Shown: positions 53,347 through 63,434, counted from the stretch's first letter. The stretch: DNA of 64,000 bases from Paraburkholderia ultramafica (GCF_902859915.1 NZ_CADIKK010000016.1:124001-188000); one strand, 5' to 3'. Numbers and translations are program-made. Notes: generated by a model not told the origin, from the letters alone.

Positions 53347-54813
53347 TCACGTGTTGAGTACGTTCTTATGGATTTTCCCGTCTTTCATGATGACGAGCAG
53401 GTTCTTCGCCGGATCGGCGACGAGCGCAAGGTTCTCGACGGGATTGCCATCGACAAGCAGCAGATCGGCAAACGCCCCTTCTTCGACGACCCCCAGCTTG
53501 CCCGGATACGGATTGCGCGGTCCGGACAGCGCGAGCAACTGGCCATTGGCTCCCGTGGCCATCTTCAACGCTTCGGCGGCCGTGTACCAGCGGAGCAGGT
53601 GGGTCAACATCGTGCCCTGGCGCGCGGTGAGCGCGGGCGAGAAAAGAAGATCCGAGCCGAACGCTGTTTTGATTCCGTGTTTCTTTGCCAGCGTATAGGC
53701 GTTGTTGGTGCCCGCGAAGACGGTGAGCATCTTGTCCCGGCTGGGACCGCTCAGCGGTACGGAGTCCTCTTCGCTGAGGAAGGGTTGAATGCTCAGCCAT
53801 GTGCCGTTCTTCGCCATCAGACTGGCCGTTGCATCGTCCATCAAATGAGCATGTTCGATGCAGCTGACGCCTGCCGCGATCGATCGCTGGATGGCTTGCG
53901 GCGGATACGCGTGCACCATCACGTAGGTGCCCCAGTCCGCGGCGGTCTCGACGGCCGCGCGCAGTTGAGGCTCGGTGAAGGTGAGCATGTCCAGCGGGCT
54001 GCGGGGCGTGGAGACACCGCCGCTGCCCACGAGTTTGATCTGCGACGCACCTTGCAAGAACTGTTCACGCACGCGCAGGCGGACTTCATCCGCGTTGTCG
54101 GCAATGATGCTGCCGCCCGTTTGCTCAGAACTGCTGATCTTGCCGCCGGCCCTTGGCAGATCCGACAGCGAGCGGAAGTCACCGTGGCCGCCCGTGGTGG
54201 TAATCATCGCGCCGCACGGATAGATGCGCGGACCCGAGATGATCCCGTCGTCGATGGCCTGTTTCAACGCGAACGATGGGCCGCCCGCATCGCGCACCGT
54301 GGTGAAGCCGCGCATCAACGTGCGCTCGGCCTCGGCACTGGCGGCCAGATGCACGTAGCCGATGTCGGCGGTCATCAAGATCTGGACCGGCAGCGCGGCG
54401 ATCAGCGCATGCCAGTGCATGTCGATGAGGCCCGGCATCAGCACCCGGCCGCCACAGTCGATCACCTGCGTGCCGTCGGGTACGGCGGGTTTGCTCTGTG
54501 CCAGTGTGCGAATGCGATTGCCGTCCACAAGCAGAAAGAGCCCGTCGCGCAATGCGTTGGATTTGCCGTCGAATAGCCGGAAGTTCGTGAAGAGAATAGG
54601 ACGCGTGGGGCTGGCAGGTGGGGGCGCCGTCTGCGCACTGGCGAGCTTCGGCAGAATCAGCGTCAGCATGGAGGCGGCCATGCCGGCGACAAAGCCACGT
54701 CGCGAAAGACCCGCGCTGATCCGGTTATTCAGAAACTCGATCTCGGACTTTTGACAGAAGCAGGCAAACGGATGGTCCGCGCCTTCCTGATCGCCCGGTT
54801 TGCGAGAGAACAT
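53347..54813 (-). CDS. Tat-exported amidohydrolase, imidazolonepropionase-like
   Basis: 488 residues from ATG 54813, GGAGGGG just upstream. A long N-terminal region carries the twin-arginine motif SRRGF at 37-41 and a hydrophobic stretch ending LASAQ. The amidohydrolase domain has H133 and H135 in LIDMHWHA, Lys in QIKLVGSGGV, His in MVHAYPPQAI and IEHAHLMDD, and Asp in FGSDLLF. The family hydrolyses cyclic amides or dipeptides (Xaa-Pro-like or organophosphate activities are known); substrate cannot be set here. Confidence 0.85.
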   Translation of the reverse strand: MFSRKPGDQEGADHPFACFCQKSEIEFLNNRISAGLSRRGFVAGMAASMLTLILPKLASAQTAPPPASPTRPILFTNFRLFDGKSNALRDGLFLLVDGNRIRTLAQSKPAVPDGTQVIDCGGRVLMPGLIDMHWHALIAALPVQILMTADIGYVHLAASAEAERTLMRGFTTVRDAGGPSFALKQAIDDGIISGPRIYPCGAMITTTGGHGDFRSLSDLPRAGGKISSSEQTGGSIIADNADEVRLRVREQFLQGASQIKLVGSGGVSTPRSPLDMLTFTEPQLRAAVETAADWGTYVMVHAYPPQAIQRSIAAGVSCIEHAHLMDDATASLMAKNGTWLSIQPFLSEEDSVPLSGPSRDKMLTVFAGTNNAYTLAKKHGIKTAFGSDLLFSPALTARQGTMLTHLLRWYTAAEALKMATGANGQLLALSGPRNPYPGKLGVVEEGAFADLLLVDGNPVENLALVADPAKNLLVIMKDGKIHKNVLNT

Positions 54814-55024
54814 CGATCCCCTCCAGACAGTTTGACTTTCTGTGCGTCGGCAAGTGGACAGTATAGTCAGATGGGATCAAAAGTGAAGCGCAAGCTCTGT
54901 CTGATCAGGCGAGCACCAGATTCCAGGCAATGGTTGCTGAAGTCGCAGACTTACTGCACGACAACAGCCACACTCACTTTACGACGCTTCAAACGCACAC
55001 GAGCAATAAGCCCCCGCGTGACGC

Positions 55025-56620
55025 TTACAAAAGCGATTCGATTGGAAGAACCGACAGCACCCAGACACCCAGTCGCCCGTACCAGGTCGTATTGGGTTCC
55101 GTGTCGTGCCGGATTTCCTTGTCGCCATTCTTCTCGATCCAATAGATCTTGCCATTCTGATCGAGCCGCACCGAATAGGCGAGTTGCGGAACGACCGCGA
55201 GGAAGGTCGCCTCGATCTGGCTCGCGAGTTCAGGGCTTTCGATCACGAGACCCAGTTCCGTATTCAGATACGCTGAACGGGGATCGAAATTGTACGACCC
55301 TACGAAAACCCGGCGGGCGTCCACTACGAAGGTCTTCGCATGCAGGCTGGACCCCGAACTGCCGAACGGGCCCGGCGACTGTTCTTTCTTGTGATGCGTG
55401 CCCGGCAAGCGCCGCAACTCGTACAGGTGGACACCGCCGGTCAGCAGTTCGACACGCCGCTTCGCATAGCCGGAGTGAACCGCGGCGACGTCCGTCGCTT
55501 CAAGCGCATTGGTCAGCACGCGGACGGTGATGCCGCTCGCGGCAAGCCCGGTCAAGTACTGCGTGCCCGTAGTGGCCGGTACGAAATACGGCGAAACCAC
55601 GTCGATTTCCCGCGTCGGCTCGCCCAGCACTTCCCTCAACTGATGCGCAATCAGCGCTTCCGGCGGCGCGTTGCTCAAGCCTTTCGCCGGGTCGTCGCTG
55701 ATCATCTGCGTCTTTGCCCATTCGAACGGCAACGTGTGGTCGAACATTTTTTGCACGACATGCGGACCGCGCAACGCTTCCATATAGGCTTCGGCCGCCG
55801 GGTCTCGCTCGATGGTCCGTGCCTGGCGCACGAGCACGTCGAGCTGGTCGACGCCCACGTGCGGCAGAATCCGCTCGGCGGGGTAGGACGAGGCACTTGT
55901 CCAATAGCGGTCGAAGTCTCCGGCGACGTCGGCCGCGGCAGGGCCCACCGCCAATACGTCGAGGTCTGAGAAGACGACCCCGTCGGTGGCGTCGAAGTAC
56001 TCGTCGCCGATGTTGCGGCCGCCCAGAATCGTCGCGGTGCTGTCCGCGGTCAACGACTTGTTGTGCATGCGTCGATTGGCGCGCGGGAAGTCCGTCAGAA
56101 AGCCAATGAATTTGGGCTTGCGGACCACGAACGGATTGAACAGGCGGACTTCGATGTTCGGGTGCGCTTCGAGCGCCGCCAGTGTCGGGTCGAGAGAGGA
56201 GGGGGTGCCAAGATCGTCCAGCAGCAGCCGCACTCGCACGCCACGGTCGGCGGCCTCATGGATTTCCTCGAGGAGAAGCGTGCCGGTCAGATCGTTGCGC
56301 CAGATGTAGTATTGGATGTCCAGCGTGCGCTGCGCCGAACGGATCAGATCCATCCGGGCCGCAAACGCCATGTGCGCATCCGGGAGCGGATAGATGCCCG
56401 TGAGGCCGGCGTGCGTTGCAAGCGCGGGGGCGACGGCAACGCCGAGCTTGGTGGAGGCAGCCTGCGAAGGCGTCAACGCGCTCGACTCCGTGCGATTTTC
56501 GAGCGATGGCAGCGCACAGCCAGTCAGTATGATTGCGCAAAGCAGCAACGCTGAAATCCCGCCGATCGATCGACGAATCGCGTAGAGCGCGTTGTGTTTC
56601 AGCGATCGCATACGGTCCAT
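55025..56620 (-). CDS. Phospholipase D/cardiolipin synthase-like lipoprotein
   Basis: 531 residues. Signal peptide with lipobox LTGC (C35). Two HKD motifs: H186, K188 and D193 in MHNKSLTAD; H427, K429 and D434 in LHAKTFVVD. Domain starts are MAFAARMDLIRSAQRTLDIQYYIWRND and TREIDVVSPYFVPA. This two-motif layout fits ClsC/YmdC-like cardiolipin synthases or phospholipases in the periplasm. A shortened paralogue lies at 57572-58243 on the same strand. Confidence 0.85.
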   Translation of the reverse strand: MDRMRSLKHNALYAIRRSIGGISALLLCAIILTGCALPSLENRTESSALTPSQAASTKLGVAVAPALATHAGLTGIYPLPDAHMAFAARMDLIRSAQRTLDIQYYIWRNDLTGTLLLEEIHEAADRGVRVRLLLDDLGTPSSLDPTLAALEAHPNIEVRLFNPFVVRKPKFIGFLTDFPRANRRMHNKSLTADSTATILGGRNIGDEYFDATDGVVFSDLDVLAVGPAAADVAGDFDRYWTSASSYPAERILPHVGVDQLDVLVRQARTIERDPAAEAYMEALRGPHVVQKMFDHTLPFEWAKTQMISDDPAKGLSNAPPEALIAHQLREVLGEPTREIDVVSPYFVPATTGTQYLTGLAASGITVRVLTNALEATDVAAVHSGYAKRRVELLTGGVHLYELRRLPGTHHKKEQSPGPFGSSGSSLHAKTFVVDARRVFVGSYNFDPRSAYLNTELGLVIESPELASQIEATFLAVVPQLAYSVRLDQNGKIYWIEKNGDKEIRHDTEPNTTWYGRLGVWVLSVLPIESLL

Positions 56621-56854
56621 AGTTTTCTTCAGGTCATTATCATCCGTCTGGTTTTACAATGAAGACGCTCACGCGAACTGGCGAACATGGCAGTATCGGA
56701 ACGACGATTGTCCGCTGGTCACCCGCGGGCGCGCGGACGATCATCGAGGTTGCGGCCGAACCCGGCGCCTTGCATTGTGTGATCAGAATACTATGACTGG
56801 GGGATTGGCTGCATTCGCAGATCAAGCGTTTCGCACTATCCGGAGTCGAGCAAC

Positions 56855-57634
56855 GTGAAGATATCCCGCTTGCTGCCTGGCAGTGTTCTGCTCTTCGCGA
56901 TTGGCGCGGCGCTGCAATTCGTTTGGCCGCTGTCGCAACCGGCGTCTTATCATCACTTCGCGGACGGGCGCTCGTTAGCCATGCTTCCCAACGCCTCGGA
57001 CGTGCTTTCGAACCTCGTCATCCTGATCGCCGGTCTTCTCAATCTCAGATGGGTAATCCGACTCGCGTCACGCCAACCTTCCCAGTTTCCCGGGATGCTG
57101 TTTGCGGCCCCCGGGCTCATCCTGACGTCATTCGGCTCGGCCTACTATCACGTGGCGCCTTCAGACGCGACCCTGGTGTGGGATCGCCTTCCGATGACGA
57201 TCGTATTCGCCGGCATTCTTGCGATGCTCTGGACATCGGTTACCAGACAGCGCGTGGGCTGGGTGCAGATGCTGGTACTCGTCGCGGCATCGGTCGGCAC
57301 CATTGGATACTGGCTCGCATTCAACAGCCTGTGGCCCTATGCGATTTTGCAGTTCGGCGGACTCGCCGCTGTCGTCGTCATGACCGTCACTCGGAAGGTC
57401 GATGCACTGTTCGGATGGTCGATGGTCATCTTCTTCTACGCAATCGCGAAGGTCTTTGAAACGTTCGACTGGCAGATATGGGCGCTAACGGGTCACCTGT
57501 TCGCGGGTCATGCGCTGAAACATATCGCGAGCGGGTTCGCCGGCGCCGCGCTGCTGCTGATCGCCAACGCGTCACAGCTCCGATTCGATCGGCAACAGCC
57601 CGAGGAACCAGATTCCAATGCGCTTGAGACCTGA
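56855..57634 (+). CDS. Alkaline ceramidase-like membrane protein
   Basis: 259 residues with about seven helices. Motifs of the ceramidase/CREST hydrolase family are in place: ADGRSLAMLPNASDVLSNL, SFGSAYYHVAPSDATLVWDRLPMTIVF (Ser, His, Asp) and LFAGHALKHIASG (two His), which would build a zinc site. The family cuts ceramide amides or related lipids. The last 63 bases overlap the convergent phospholipase fragment. Confidence 0.8.
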   Translation: MKISRLLPGSVLLFAIGAALQFVWPLSQPASYHHFADGRSLAMLPNASDVLSNLVILIAGLLNLRWVIRLASRQPSQFPGMLFAAPGLILTSFGSAYYHVAPSDATLVWDRLPMTIVFAGILAMLWTSVTRQRVGWVQMLVLVAASVGTIGYWLAFNSLWPYAILQFGGLAAVVVMTVTRKVDALFGWSMVIFFYAIAKVFETFDWQIWALTGHLFAGHALKHIASGFAGAALLLIANASQLRFDRQQPEEPDSNALET

Positions 57635-58243
57635 CACTCCCGGCTCGTCGATCTCCGTTGCCGTTCCGTCCGCATGGGTGTCGATCCAGACAATCCGCAC
57701 TGTGCCGTTTGCGTTAGGGCGTTCTTCAAGACGCCACGCAATCTGGTCGAGCTTCGGTTCGAGTCCGTTCACCACCTGCGAGGCGAGCGCGCTGCTCTCG
57801 CAATAGACGCCGATTTCCGTATTCAAGGTGATCGATCGCGGGTCGAGATTCATCGAGCCGATGAAGATGCTGGACTTGTCGAACACATAGGTCTTTGCAT
57901 GCAGCGAGGCTTTCGACGAACCCAGCATCGACGTCTTTTTTTGCTGCGGGTCTTCGGACGCAGCGGGTTTCAACTCGTACAGATGCACGCCCGCATCGAG
58001 CAGATCCTTGCGATAGCGCTGGTATCCGGCATGGACAGCCGCAACGTCTGTCGCCGCCAGCGAATTGGTGAGGACGGTGACGCGGACGCCGCGTCCGGTC
58101 TCCTTGCGCAGCCACGCCACGCCTTGTTTCCCCGGCACGATGGCCACCCAGTTTTCTATCGGCACCGGTTTCCTGGTGGTCGGCGGGGTTTTCTTTTTAA
58201 GCGGCGTCACCGCGCTGTTCGTTCCCGATCGGTTGTATGACAC
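57572..58243 (-). pseudogene. Phospholipase D paralogue, C-terminal half only
   Basis: 223 codons. From about codon 35 (VPGKQGVAWLRKE) on it follows the second half of cardiolipin synthase-like proteins: LTNSLAATDVAAVHAGYQRYRKDLLDAGVHLYEL and the second HKD motif H115, K117, D122 in LHAKTYVFD, then SMNLDPRSITLNTEIG. The first HKD half, about 340 residues, is missing, and codons 1-30 (PLKKKTPPTTRKPVP) look unrelated. Two HKD motifs are needed for one active site, so it should be inactive unless it dimerises. Confidence 0.75.
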
Positions 58244-58316
58244 GCAGCGTTAGACGGTTCTGGTTGGGACACTGGGCGCAAATTCCGGGCACCGCGCGGC
58301 AGCCCGCCGCGGCCGG

Positions 58317-58463
58317 TCACGTGTAGCCCGAATCCATCGCACCCGCGCCACCGCCGCCCGCTGCATACATGCCTTCGTATTGCAGCAGGATCAGCAGCAG
58401 CGCCACGATCCGATATACGTGGCGCTCGCCCTTCAGATTGCTTTTTCAGACTTCGTGGCTCAT
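58317..58463 (-). pseudogene. Small membrane protein gene with in-frame TGA at codon 6
   Basis: The ATG at 58463 overlaps the stop of the response regulator gene (ATGA). The frame reads MSHEV, then TGA at 58446-58448, then KSNLKGERHVYRIVALLLILLQYEGMYAAGGGG and AGAMDSGYT to a stop at 58317. The helix and coupling suggest a real 48-codon gene in which a TGG codon became TGA, or a sequencing error. The short length is below usual gene-finding cut-offs. Identity unknown. Confidence 0.45.
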
Positions 58464-59254
58464 GCCATCTCGGCCTCCATAGGCTGCGAAATATCGCTCG
58501 CTCTGGACAGCATCACGTCAGTGACGAATCTGACCAGATCGGCGTTCGTCTCGATGTGAAGCTTGCGCATCGCGGCACGCTTTTGTGTCGCCACAGTCGT
58601 CACCGAACGGTTCAGCCGCTGGGCGATCTCCGTCACCGAGATCCCGAGACCGTACAGGCGCGCCACTTCGAACTCATGAGGCGATAGCGGTTGCCTGCTG
58701 TGGAAGGCATCGGCGGTGATGTTTGCGCGCGTGAGCCGCTTCGTGACCTCGAGCGACAGCACCGTTCGCTTTCCGGTCAGCGCGTCCGCACAGATATTCA
58801 CCAGCGTAGTCACGCTGTCTTGCTTGCTGGCGATGCCGGCTACGCCCATCTGCGTGATCCGGTGCAGGATGCTGCCGTTGGTCAGCATCGTGAATACGAC
58901 GACGGGCAGGTCGGGATGCAGATGCCGCAGGCGCTGGATGAGCGGCAGGCCGTCGTCGTCGGCTTGCGTCGGCTGCATCGAGAAGTCAGTGACGACGAGT
59001 TCGCAAGGCTGCGTTTCGAGCGTCGCGAGCAGTTCCTTGCCGGAGCGGACAGCCGCCACGACCTTGAGCGGTGGCGCGATTTTAAGCGCCTCAGTGACGG
59101 CGAACAGAATTAGCGGATGATCGTCCGCCACGACGATCCTCACGTCCAGTGTTGAATCTGTCGTTTGATCGACCGTCGCATGATGTTGATGAGTGCACCG
59201 TCTTGAGCAGGCACGAATACTGGGCCGCGCGTTGTTTGCGATTTTCAGAAACAT
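58460..59254 (-). CDS. RcsB/LuxR-type response regulator
   Basis: 264 residues. Receiver with VVADDHPLI and phospho-acceptor D90 in VVTDFSMQP; the loop after it has an insert (TQADDDG). The C-terminal LuxR helix-turn-helix reads LSPHEFEVARLYGLGISVTEIAQRLNRSVTTVATQKRAAMRKLHI. D-S-x-Q and the position of the insert resemble RcsB/BvgA-like regulators. It is divergent from a second regulator at 59702 and near a hybrid kinase and pilus genes, so a role in pilus or surface control is plausible. Confidence 0.82.
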   Translation of the reverse strand: MFLKIANNARPSIRACSRRCTHQHHATVDQTTDSTLDVRIVVADDHPLILFAVTEALKIAPPLKVVAAVRSGKELLATLETQPCELVVTDFSMQPTQADDDGLPLIQRLRHLHPDLPVVVFTMLTNGSILHRITQMGVAGIASKQDSVTTLVNICADALTGKRTVLSLEVTKRLTRANITADAFHSRQPLSPHEFEVARLYGLGISVTEIAQRLNRSVTTVATQKRAAMRKLHIETNADLVRFVTDVMLSRASDISQPMEAEMA

Positions 59255-59701
59255 GGGGATTGTCTCCCTGCGGTTGCGTCACGTTAAAGGAACCCTCTGC
59301 CCGGGCCGCGTGATGAAGAGAAGCCGCACCGCTTTGGCAAATTGACAGTGCGGTTCAGCGGGTATTCCGGTGTCGACATAGTCAGAAATCTGGACGGCGT
59401 CTATGTAAGACTTTTTCGATATAACCAGATGCTGTACGCTGGCAGCGGCTTTTCCCGATCCGTTATCTGTTCGATCGAAGCTGTCTCGTGCAACGCCTGC
59501 CATCAAGATTCCTCCGTTAAAAGCCGACAGTAAATTGGACAGAAGACTTAGGACGTCGTGTGATCCACAGAAACGCAGCAGGAAAATGGGACGTTTCCTG
59601 TCCTTGCAATGCGCGTCGTCATTGTCGTTTCGATAGTTTGAATCGGGAGCGGGCGGCCTCGCCGTTGCTGTCACAATCGCTTACCCGCCATGGTCACCGC
59701 T
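59255..59701. other. Divergent promoter region between two response regulators
   Basis: 447 bases between opposite start codons. No gene recognised. AT-richer near 59400-59440. Expected to carry both promoters and any shared binding site. Confidence 0.4.
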
Positions 59702-60349
59702 ATGAAAATACTGATCGTCGATGATCATCCCGTTTTCAGAGACGGGATTTCCGCGTTGCTCACGCAAGACTCGCTGGATGCGGTTGTGCTGCAGGCCGGC
59801 AGCGGTGCCGAAGCGTTGATGCTGGTCAATGAACATGCGGATCTTGACGTCGTTCTGCTCGATCTGATGTTGCCCGGCGCGGGCGGTCTGCAGGTGATCA
59901 CGGAGGTCGCGGAACTTCGCCCGGAACTGCCCGTCATCATGCTTTCGTCATCGGAGGATCCACACGACGCGCGTGACGCCTTTGCTCATGGAGCGCTCGG
60001 CTACGTGCCCAAATCATCGAGCCGGTACGCGTTGCTTTCTGCTATCAAGCTCGTGCTCAACGGCGAGCTGTATGTGCCGACGCTCGTTCTTGATGCAGGC
60101 ATCGATGCGCCGGCAACGGTGCTTGCGCCTGCGTCGGCGGCACAGGAGGAGGGCATCGCGGTGTTGACTCAACGCCAGATAGAGGTATTGCGGTTGATCG
60201 GCGATGGCTGCCCGAACAAGAAAATCGCTACCGGCCTGGGGTTGTCGGAGAAGACGGTGAAAGCTCACATCACGGCGATCTTCAAGGCGCTGAAGGTTGC
60301 CAACCGGACTCAGGCGGCAGCCGCAGGCCGCAAGGCGGGCCTGATCTGA
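59702..60349 (+). CDS. NarL/FixJ-type response regulator
   Basis: 215 residues from ATG 59702 (the upstream ATG at 59690 is also possible). Receiver with IVDDHPVFRDG, D54 in VVLLDLMLPGAGG, SS at the Thr position in IMLSSSED and Lys in GYVPKSSS. LuxR-type HTH at the end: LTQRQIEVLRLIGDGCPNKKIATGLGLSEKTVKAHITAIFKALKV. Converges with the hybrid kinase after 6 bases; likely partner. Confidence 0.87.
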   Translation: MKILIVDDHPVFRDGISALLTQDSLDAVVLQAGSGAEALMLVNEHADLDVVLLDLMLPGAGGLQVITEVAELRPELPVIMLSSSEDPHDARDAFAHGALGYVPKSSSRYALLSAIKLVLNGELYVPTLVLDAGIDAPATVLAPASAAQEEGIAVLTQRQIEVLRLIGDGCPNKKIATGLGLSEKTVKAHITAIFKALKVANRTQAAAAGRKAGLI

Positions 60350-60355
60350 TCCCCG

Positions 60356-62227
60356 TCAGGGGATCTCCGCGCCGGTGGCAATGAGATGGGTGATCGCGGC
60401 TCTCAATTTGCCGTTGGGCACCGGCTTGTGCAGCAGCGCGAGTCCGCTGGCTTTTGCCTCGAGCAGACGGTTGGCTGCCAGATCGCCGGTGATCAGCATT
60501 GCAGGCACGTCTGCGTTGTACTCGGCGCGTAACTGTTCGATCGCCTCGATGCCGTTTTCGCCGTCACGCAGACGAAAGTCGCAGATCAGCAGATCAGGCT
60601 GTACGGTATGCGCGCAGAGAAGCTGAATGGCCTCGTTAGCGGAACCCGCCGCGACTACCTCGTAGCCCCACCCGGTTAGCAGGCTCGACATGCCCGCGCG
60701 AATCGCCTGTTCGTCGTCGATCACCACGACCAGCCCCGTTGCAGGCGTGCTACGGAGCACACCGGGCGAGACTTCGGACGGTGTCGCGGCGCTGTTTGCC
60801 TGTGCTATCGACAACTCGAAGCAGGATCCCTGGCCGGGTTCCGAACGCAGGGCTAGCGTGCATCCAAGGAGGTCCGCCAGGCGGCGCACAATCGCGAGGC
60901 CGAGCCCAAGGCCCTTTTCCCTGTCACGCTCGAGATTGCCGAATTGGTAGTACTCCAGAAATATGCGTTCATGCTTGTCGTGTGGGATCCCGCGACCGGT
61001 ATCCCAGATTTGCATCACGACGCGGCCCTGCCTGCGCCGGCACCCAACGATGATTCGTCCGGAGTCCGTATAGCGAACCGCATTCGCCAGCAGATTGCGG
61101 GCGATGCGTTCGATGAGTGTCGGATCGGAATCGACGATGGCGCTGCAGCGCACGCAGGTGAGCGTGATGCCCTTGGCCGCTGCTTCGCCGACATAGTCGA
61201 GACAGACGCGCTCGAGAATCGAGCCGATCGCGAACGGACGGCGATGGACCGCCATCACGCCCGCATTGAGCCGGGAGATATCCAGCATCGCGGCAAAGAG
61301 ACTGTCCATTGCCGTGGTGGAGGCGTCGATCTGCTCGACGAGGCGCTCGGCATTGGGCGGCAGTGGAATCTGCCGAAGCGCGCCGACAAACAGGCTCAAC
61401 GCGTGGACCGGTTGTCTCAGGTCATGGCTGGCCGCCGCCAGAAAACTGGATTTGGCACGGTTGGCTTCTTCTGCGATTTCCTTCTGACGGCTCAGGTCTA
61501 CGGCGAGCTCCTCGGTTCTGATCTTCAGGCCGATGCGCTGTCGAAGAGCCCGGTTCGACAACAACCCGAGCCCCCCGACCACGCAGGTGAAGAGCAGCGC
61601 CATCGGCGCGGAGAGCCGCTGTATCTCGCTGTTCGATACGAAGCTGACGAGCGCGTAAGGAACCGTTGCTGGCAGGAACAGTGCGAGAAATGCCGGCAAA
61701 TAGGGGCTGTAGGCCGGAATGGAACCAGCGGCAAGACCGAGCGTTGGAATGACCGTCAGACACGCCGCTTCAAAGCCGCCGTCCGTGGCCAGTCCGACGG
61801 CGGCCCATCCCCAGCCGACGCCTTCGGCGAGACTGATGGCGGTGAACCATATCGCCCAGTATCGCCATCTGCTAAGGGACGAATCCGAGCGTTTATAGAA
61901 CCAGCGAAGCGCGATATGGCTGCTTGCGCAGACAGCGATGTAGGCAATCCAGCCGAGACCCCTGGAGAGATTCAGAAAGCCCAGGCGATAATTCGCGGAA
62001 ACCAGCATGACCGAGAGAAGCGCGCCGGCGAGGACGCTCGGCGTCACCGAGCCAAACAGGACCTCTACCTGCTCGGCAGCGGTTTTGTTCGGCAGGGTTC
62101 GACCTTCCATGCTACGGGAGAAGCTATACATTTTTTGGAGGAAATGGGTGAGGCGAAAGAGATCCACACGGTAGGGGTGGCTTCCTCCATCGTGTCTACT
62201 CTCGATAACTTTAAATAAGGTAGGCAT
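60356..62227 (-). CDS. Hybrid sensor histidine kinase with receiver domain
   Basis: 623 residues; a start at the ATG for MEGRTLPNKTA (codon 40) is an option. About six to eight membrane helices at 60-225, then HisKA with H268 in AASHDLRQPVHALSLF, ATPase with N-box NLLANAVRYT, DTGRGIP 409-415 and GLGLGLAIVRRLADLL, and a receiver with D550 in LICDFRLRDGENG and Lys in LLHKPVPNG. The H-box form and final receiver fit kinases that hand phosphate to a separate regulator. The NarL-type gene 6 bases away is a likely partner. Upstream of pilus genes. Confidence 0.87.
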   Translation of the reverse strand: MPTLFKVIESRHDGGSHPYRVDLFRLTHFLQKMYSFSRSMEGRTLPNKTAAEQVEVLFGSVTPSVLAGALLSVMLVSANYRLGFLNLSRGLGWIAYIAVCASSHIALRWFYKRSDSSLSRWRYWAIWFTAISLAEGVGWGWAAVGLATDGGFEAACLTVIPTLGLAAGSIPAYSPYLPAFLALFLPATVPYALVSFVSNSEIQRLSAPMALLFTCVVGGLGLLSNRALRQRIGLKIRTEELAVDLSRQKEIAEEANRAKSSFLAAASHDLRQPVHALSLFVGALRQIPLPPNAERLVEQIDASTTAMDSLFAAMLDISRLNAGVMAVHRRPFAIGSILERVCLDYVGEAAAKGITLTCVRCSAIVDSDPTLIERIARNLLANAVRYTDSGRIIVGCRRRQGRVVMQIWDTGRGIPHDKHERIFLEYYQFGNLERDREKGLGLGLAIVRRLADLLGCTLALRSEPGQGSCFELSIAQANSAATPSEVSPGVLRSTPATGLVVVIDDEQAIRAGMSSLLTGWGYEVVAAGSANEAIQLLCAHTVQPDLLICDFRLRDGENGIEAIEQLRAEYNADVPAMLITGDLAANRLLEAKASGLALLHKPVPNGKLRAAITHLIATGAEIP

Positions 62228-62885
62228 GGGGAGTCGGGTGTGAATATCAGAGTGATCTGAAAAGAGCTTTTCTCTCTACTTTCTTTTCACGATCGTGTGC
62301 AGCACCGCGGGCGTGAATGGATTCATCTGCATGCCGAATATGGCCAGCATCGAAGTGATGGATATGATCGTAAAACTTAGATGACGTTCAATCGCGGCGG
62401 TCGCTCGTCCGCCTAGAAACCGCCAGTTCTATTGGTTGTAAATATGAGGATAACTGACTGTACAAATTCTGTTCAATTCAGGTCTTTTATTGAGACAGAG
62501 CGCCTGTGTTCATTCAGATGCATGAAAATTCAATGAACAATCAGCAATCCGCGCGCTCCGTGATGTTTGCAAGTCGTTAGAAGCACGGTCTGTCCGGGTT
62601 CATATCTCATTAAAAAATGCTCCTTGATTAGGACTGGGCCCATATTCAGCATTTCGCTTGACTGAGATACTAGCCCTAGTTGGCCGGGGATATTTGATCT
62701 GTCTTTGGCTTACTCCTTGGTCTGGCCTGCGTCGTCTCCGGGAGTATTCCGTCAGGATGCCTACCTTCGTCGCTGCATTGCAGGGGCCGCGTGATTTTTG
62801 AGGCTAGTGGTTCCGGCAGAAGGTATCTGGAAACTCTGCTTATTTATTTCCTTTTCTAACACATTCAAAACGAGTCACAGGATTA
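62228..62885. other. AT-rich region upstream of the pilus operon
   Basis: 658 bases without a gene, lower in GC than the flanks. It separates the divergent kinase gene and the pilin gene and is the expected place for pilin promoters and regulator sites. Confidence 0.45.
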
Positions 62886-63434
62886 ATGATGAAAATCAAT
62901 CGTTTCGGAGCGTTCGCTGCAACGCTTGCGATGGTTGCGGCTTTGCCGATGACTGCTCATGCCTCCGACGGCACGATTACCTTTAACGGCTCCATCACCG
63001 CCCAGACCTGCACGATCAATGGTGGCAGCGGTGCAGGTGACTTTACCGTGACGCTGCCGACGGTGTCGGCGTCGGCGCTGTCCTCCGCAGGGCAGACTGC
63101 CGGCCGTACTCCTTTCAATATTGTGCTGACGGGTTGCACACCGGGGACAGGCAACGTCCACGCATTCTTTGAATCGGGCTCTACGACTGATGCCACCACA
63201 GGCAACCTGATTCTGAATCCGGGCGGCGCGACCAACGTTCAGATCGGCTTGCTGAACCACTCGGATGGTTCGTCGATCAAGGCCGGTTTTGCCGATGCGT
63301 CGCAAAACTCCAAGGCGGTTGCCCTCAATAGTGGCGCGGCCACGCTGTCTTACGACGCGCAATACGTGGCGACAGGTGTCGCAACGGCCGGTGCGGCCAA
63401 TTCGAGCGTTTTGTACGACATCGTTTACCAGTAA
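62886..63434 (+). CDS. Type 1-like fimbrial major subunit
   Basis: 182 residues. Signal peptide (AATLAMVAALPMTAHA) followed by a chaperone-usher pilin: GTITFNGSITAQTCTI with the first conserved Cys, IVLTGCTP with the second, and a C-terminal beta strand ending NSSVLYDIVYQ with the penultimate Tyr. The strand GTITFNGSI is the donor strand. AGGA 6-8 bases before the ATG. First gene of the pilus operon. Confidence 0.88.
   Translation: MMKINRFGAFAATLAMVAALPMTAHASDGTITFNGSITAQTCTINGGSGAGDFTVTLPTVSASALSSAGQTAGRTPFNIVLTGCTPGTGNVHAFFESGSTTDATTGNLILNPGGATNVQIGLLNHSDGSSIKAGFADASQNSKAVALNSGAATLSYDAQYVATGVATAGAANSSVLYDIVYQ

Noticed and set aside
58446..58448. TGA as selenocysteine codon in the small gene
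   Set aside because: No sign of a SECIS-like hairpin just after it, and the codon sits at position 6 of an unknown small protein; TGG to TGA is simpler.
60944..62218. 424-codon open frame on the plus strand
   Set aside because: Antisense of the hybrid kinase at 60356.
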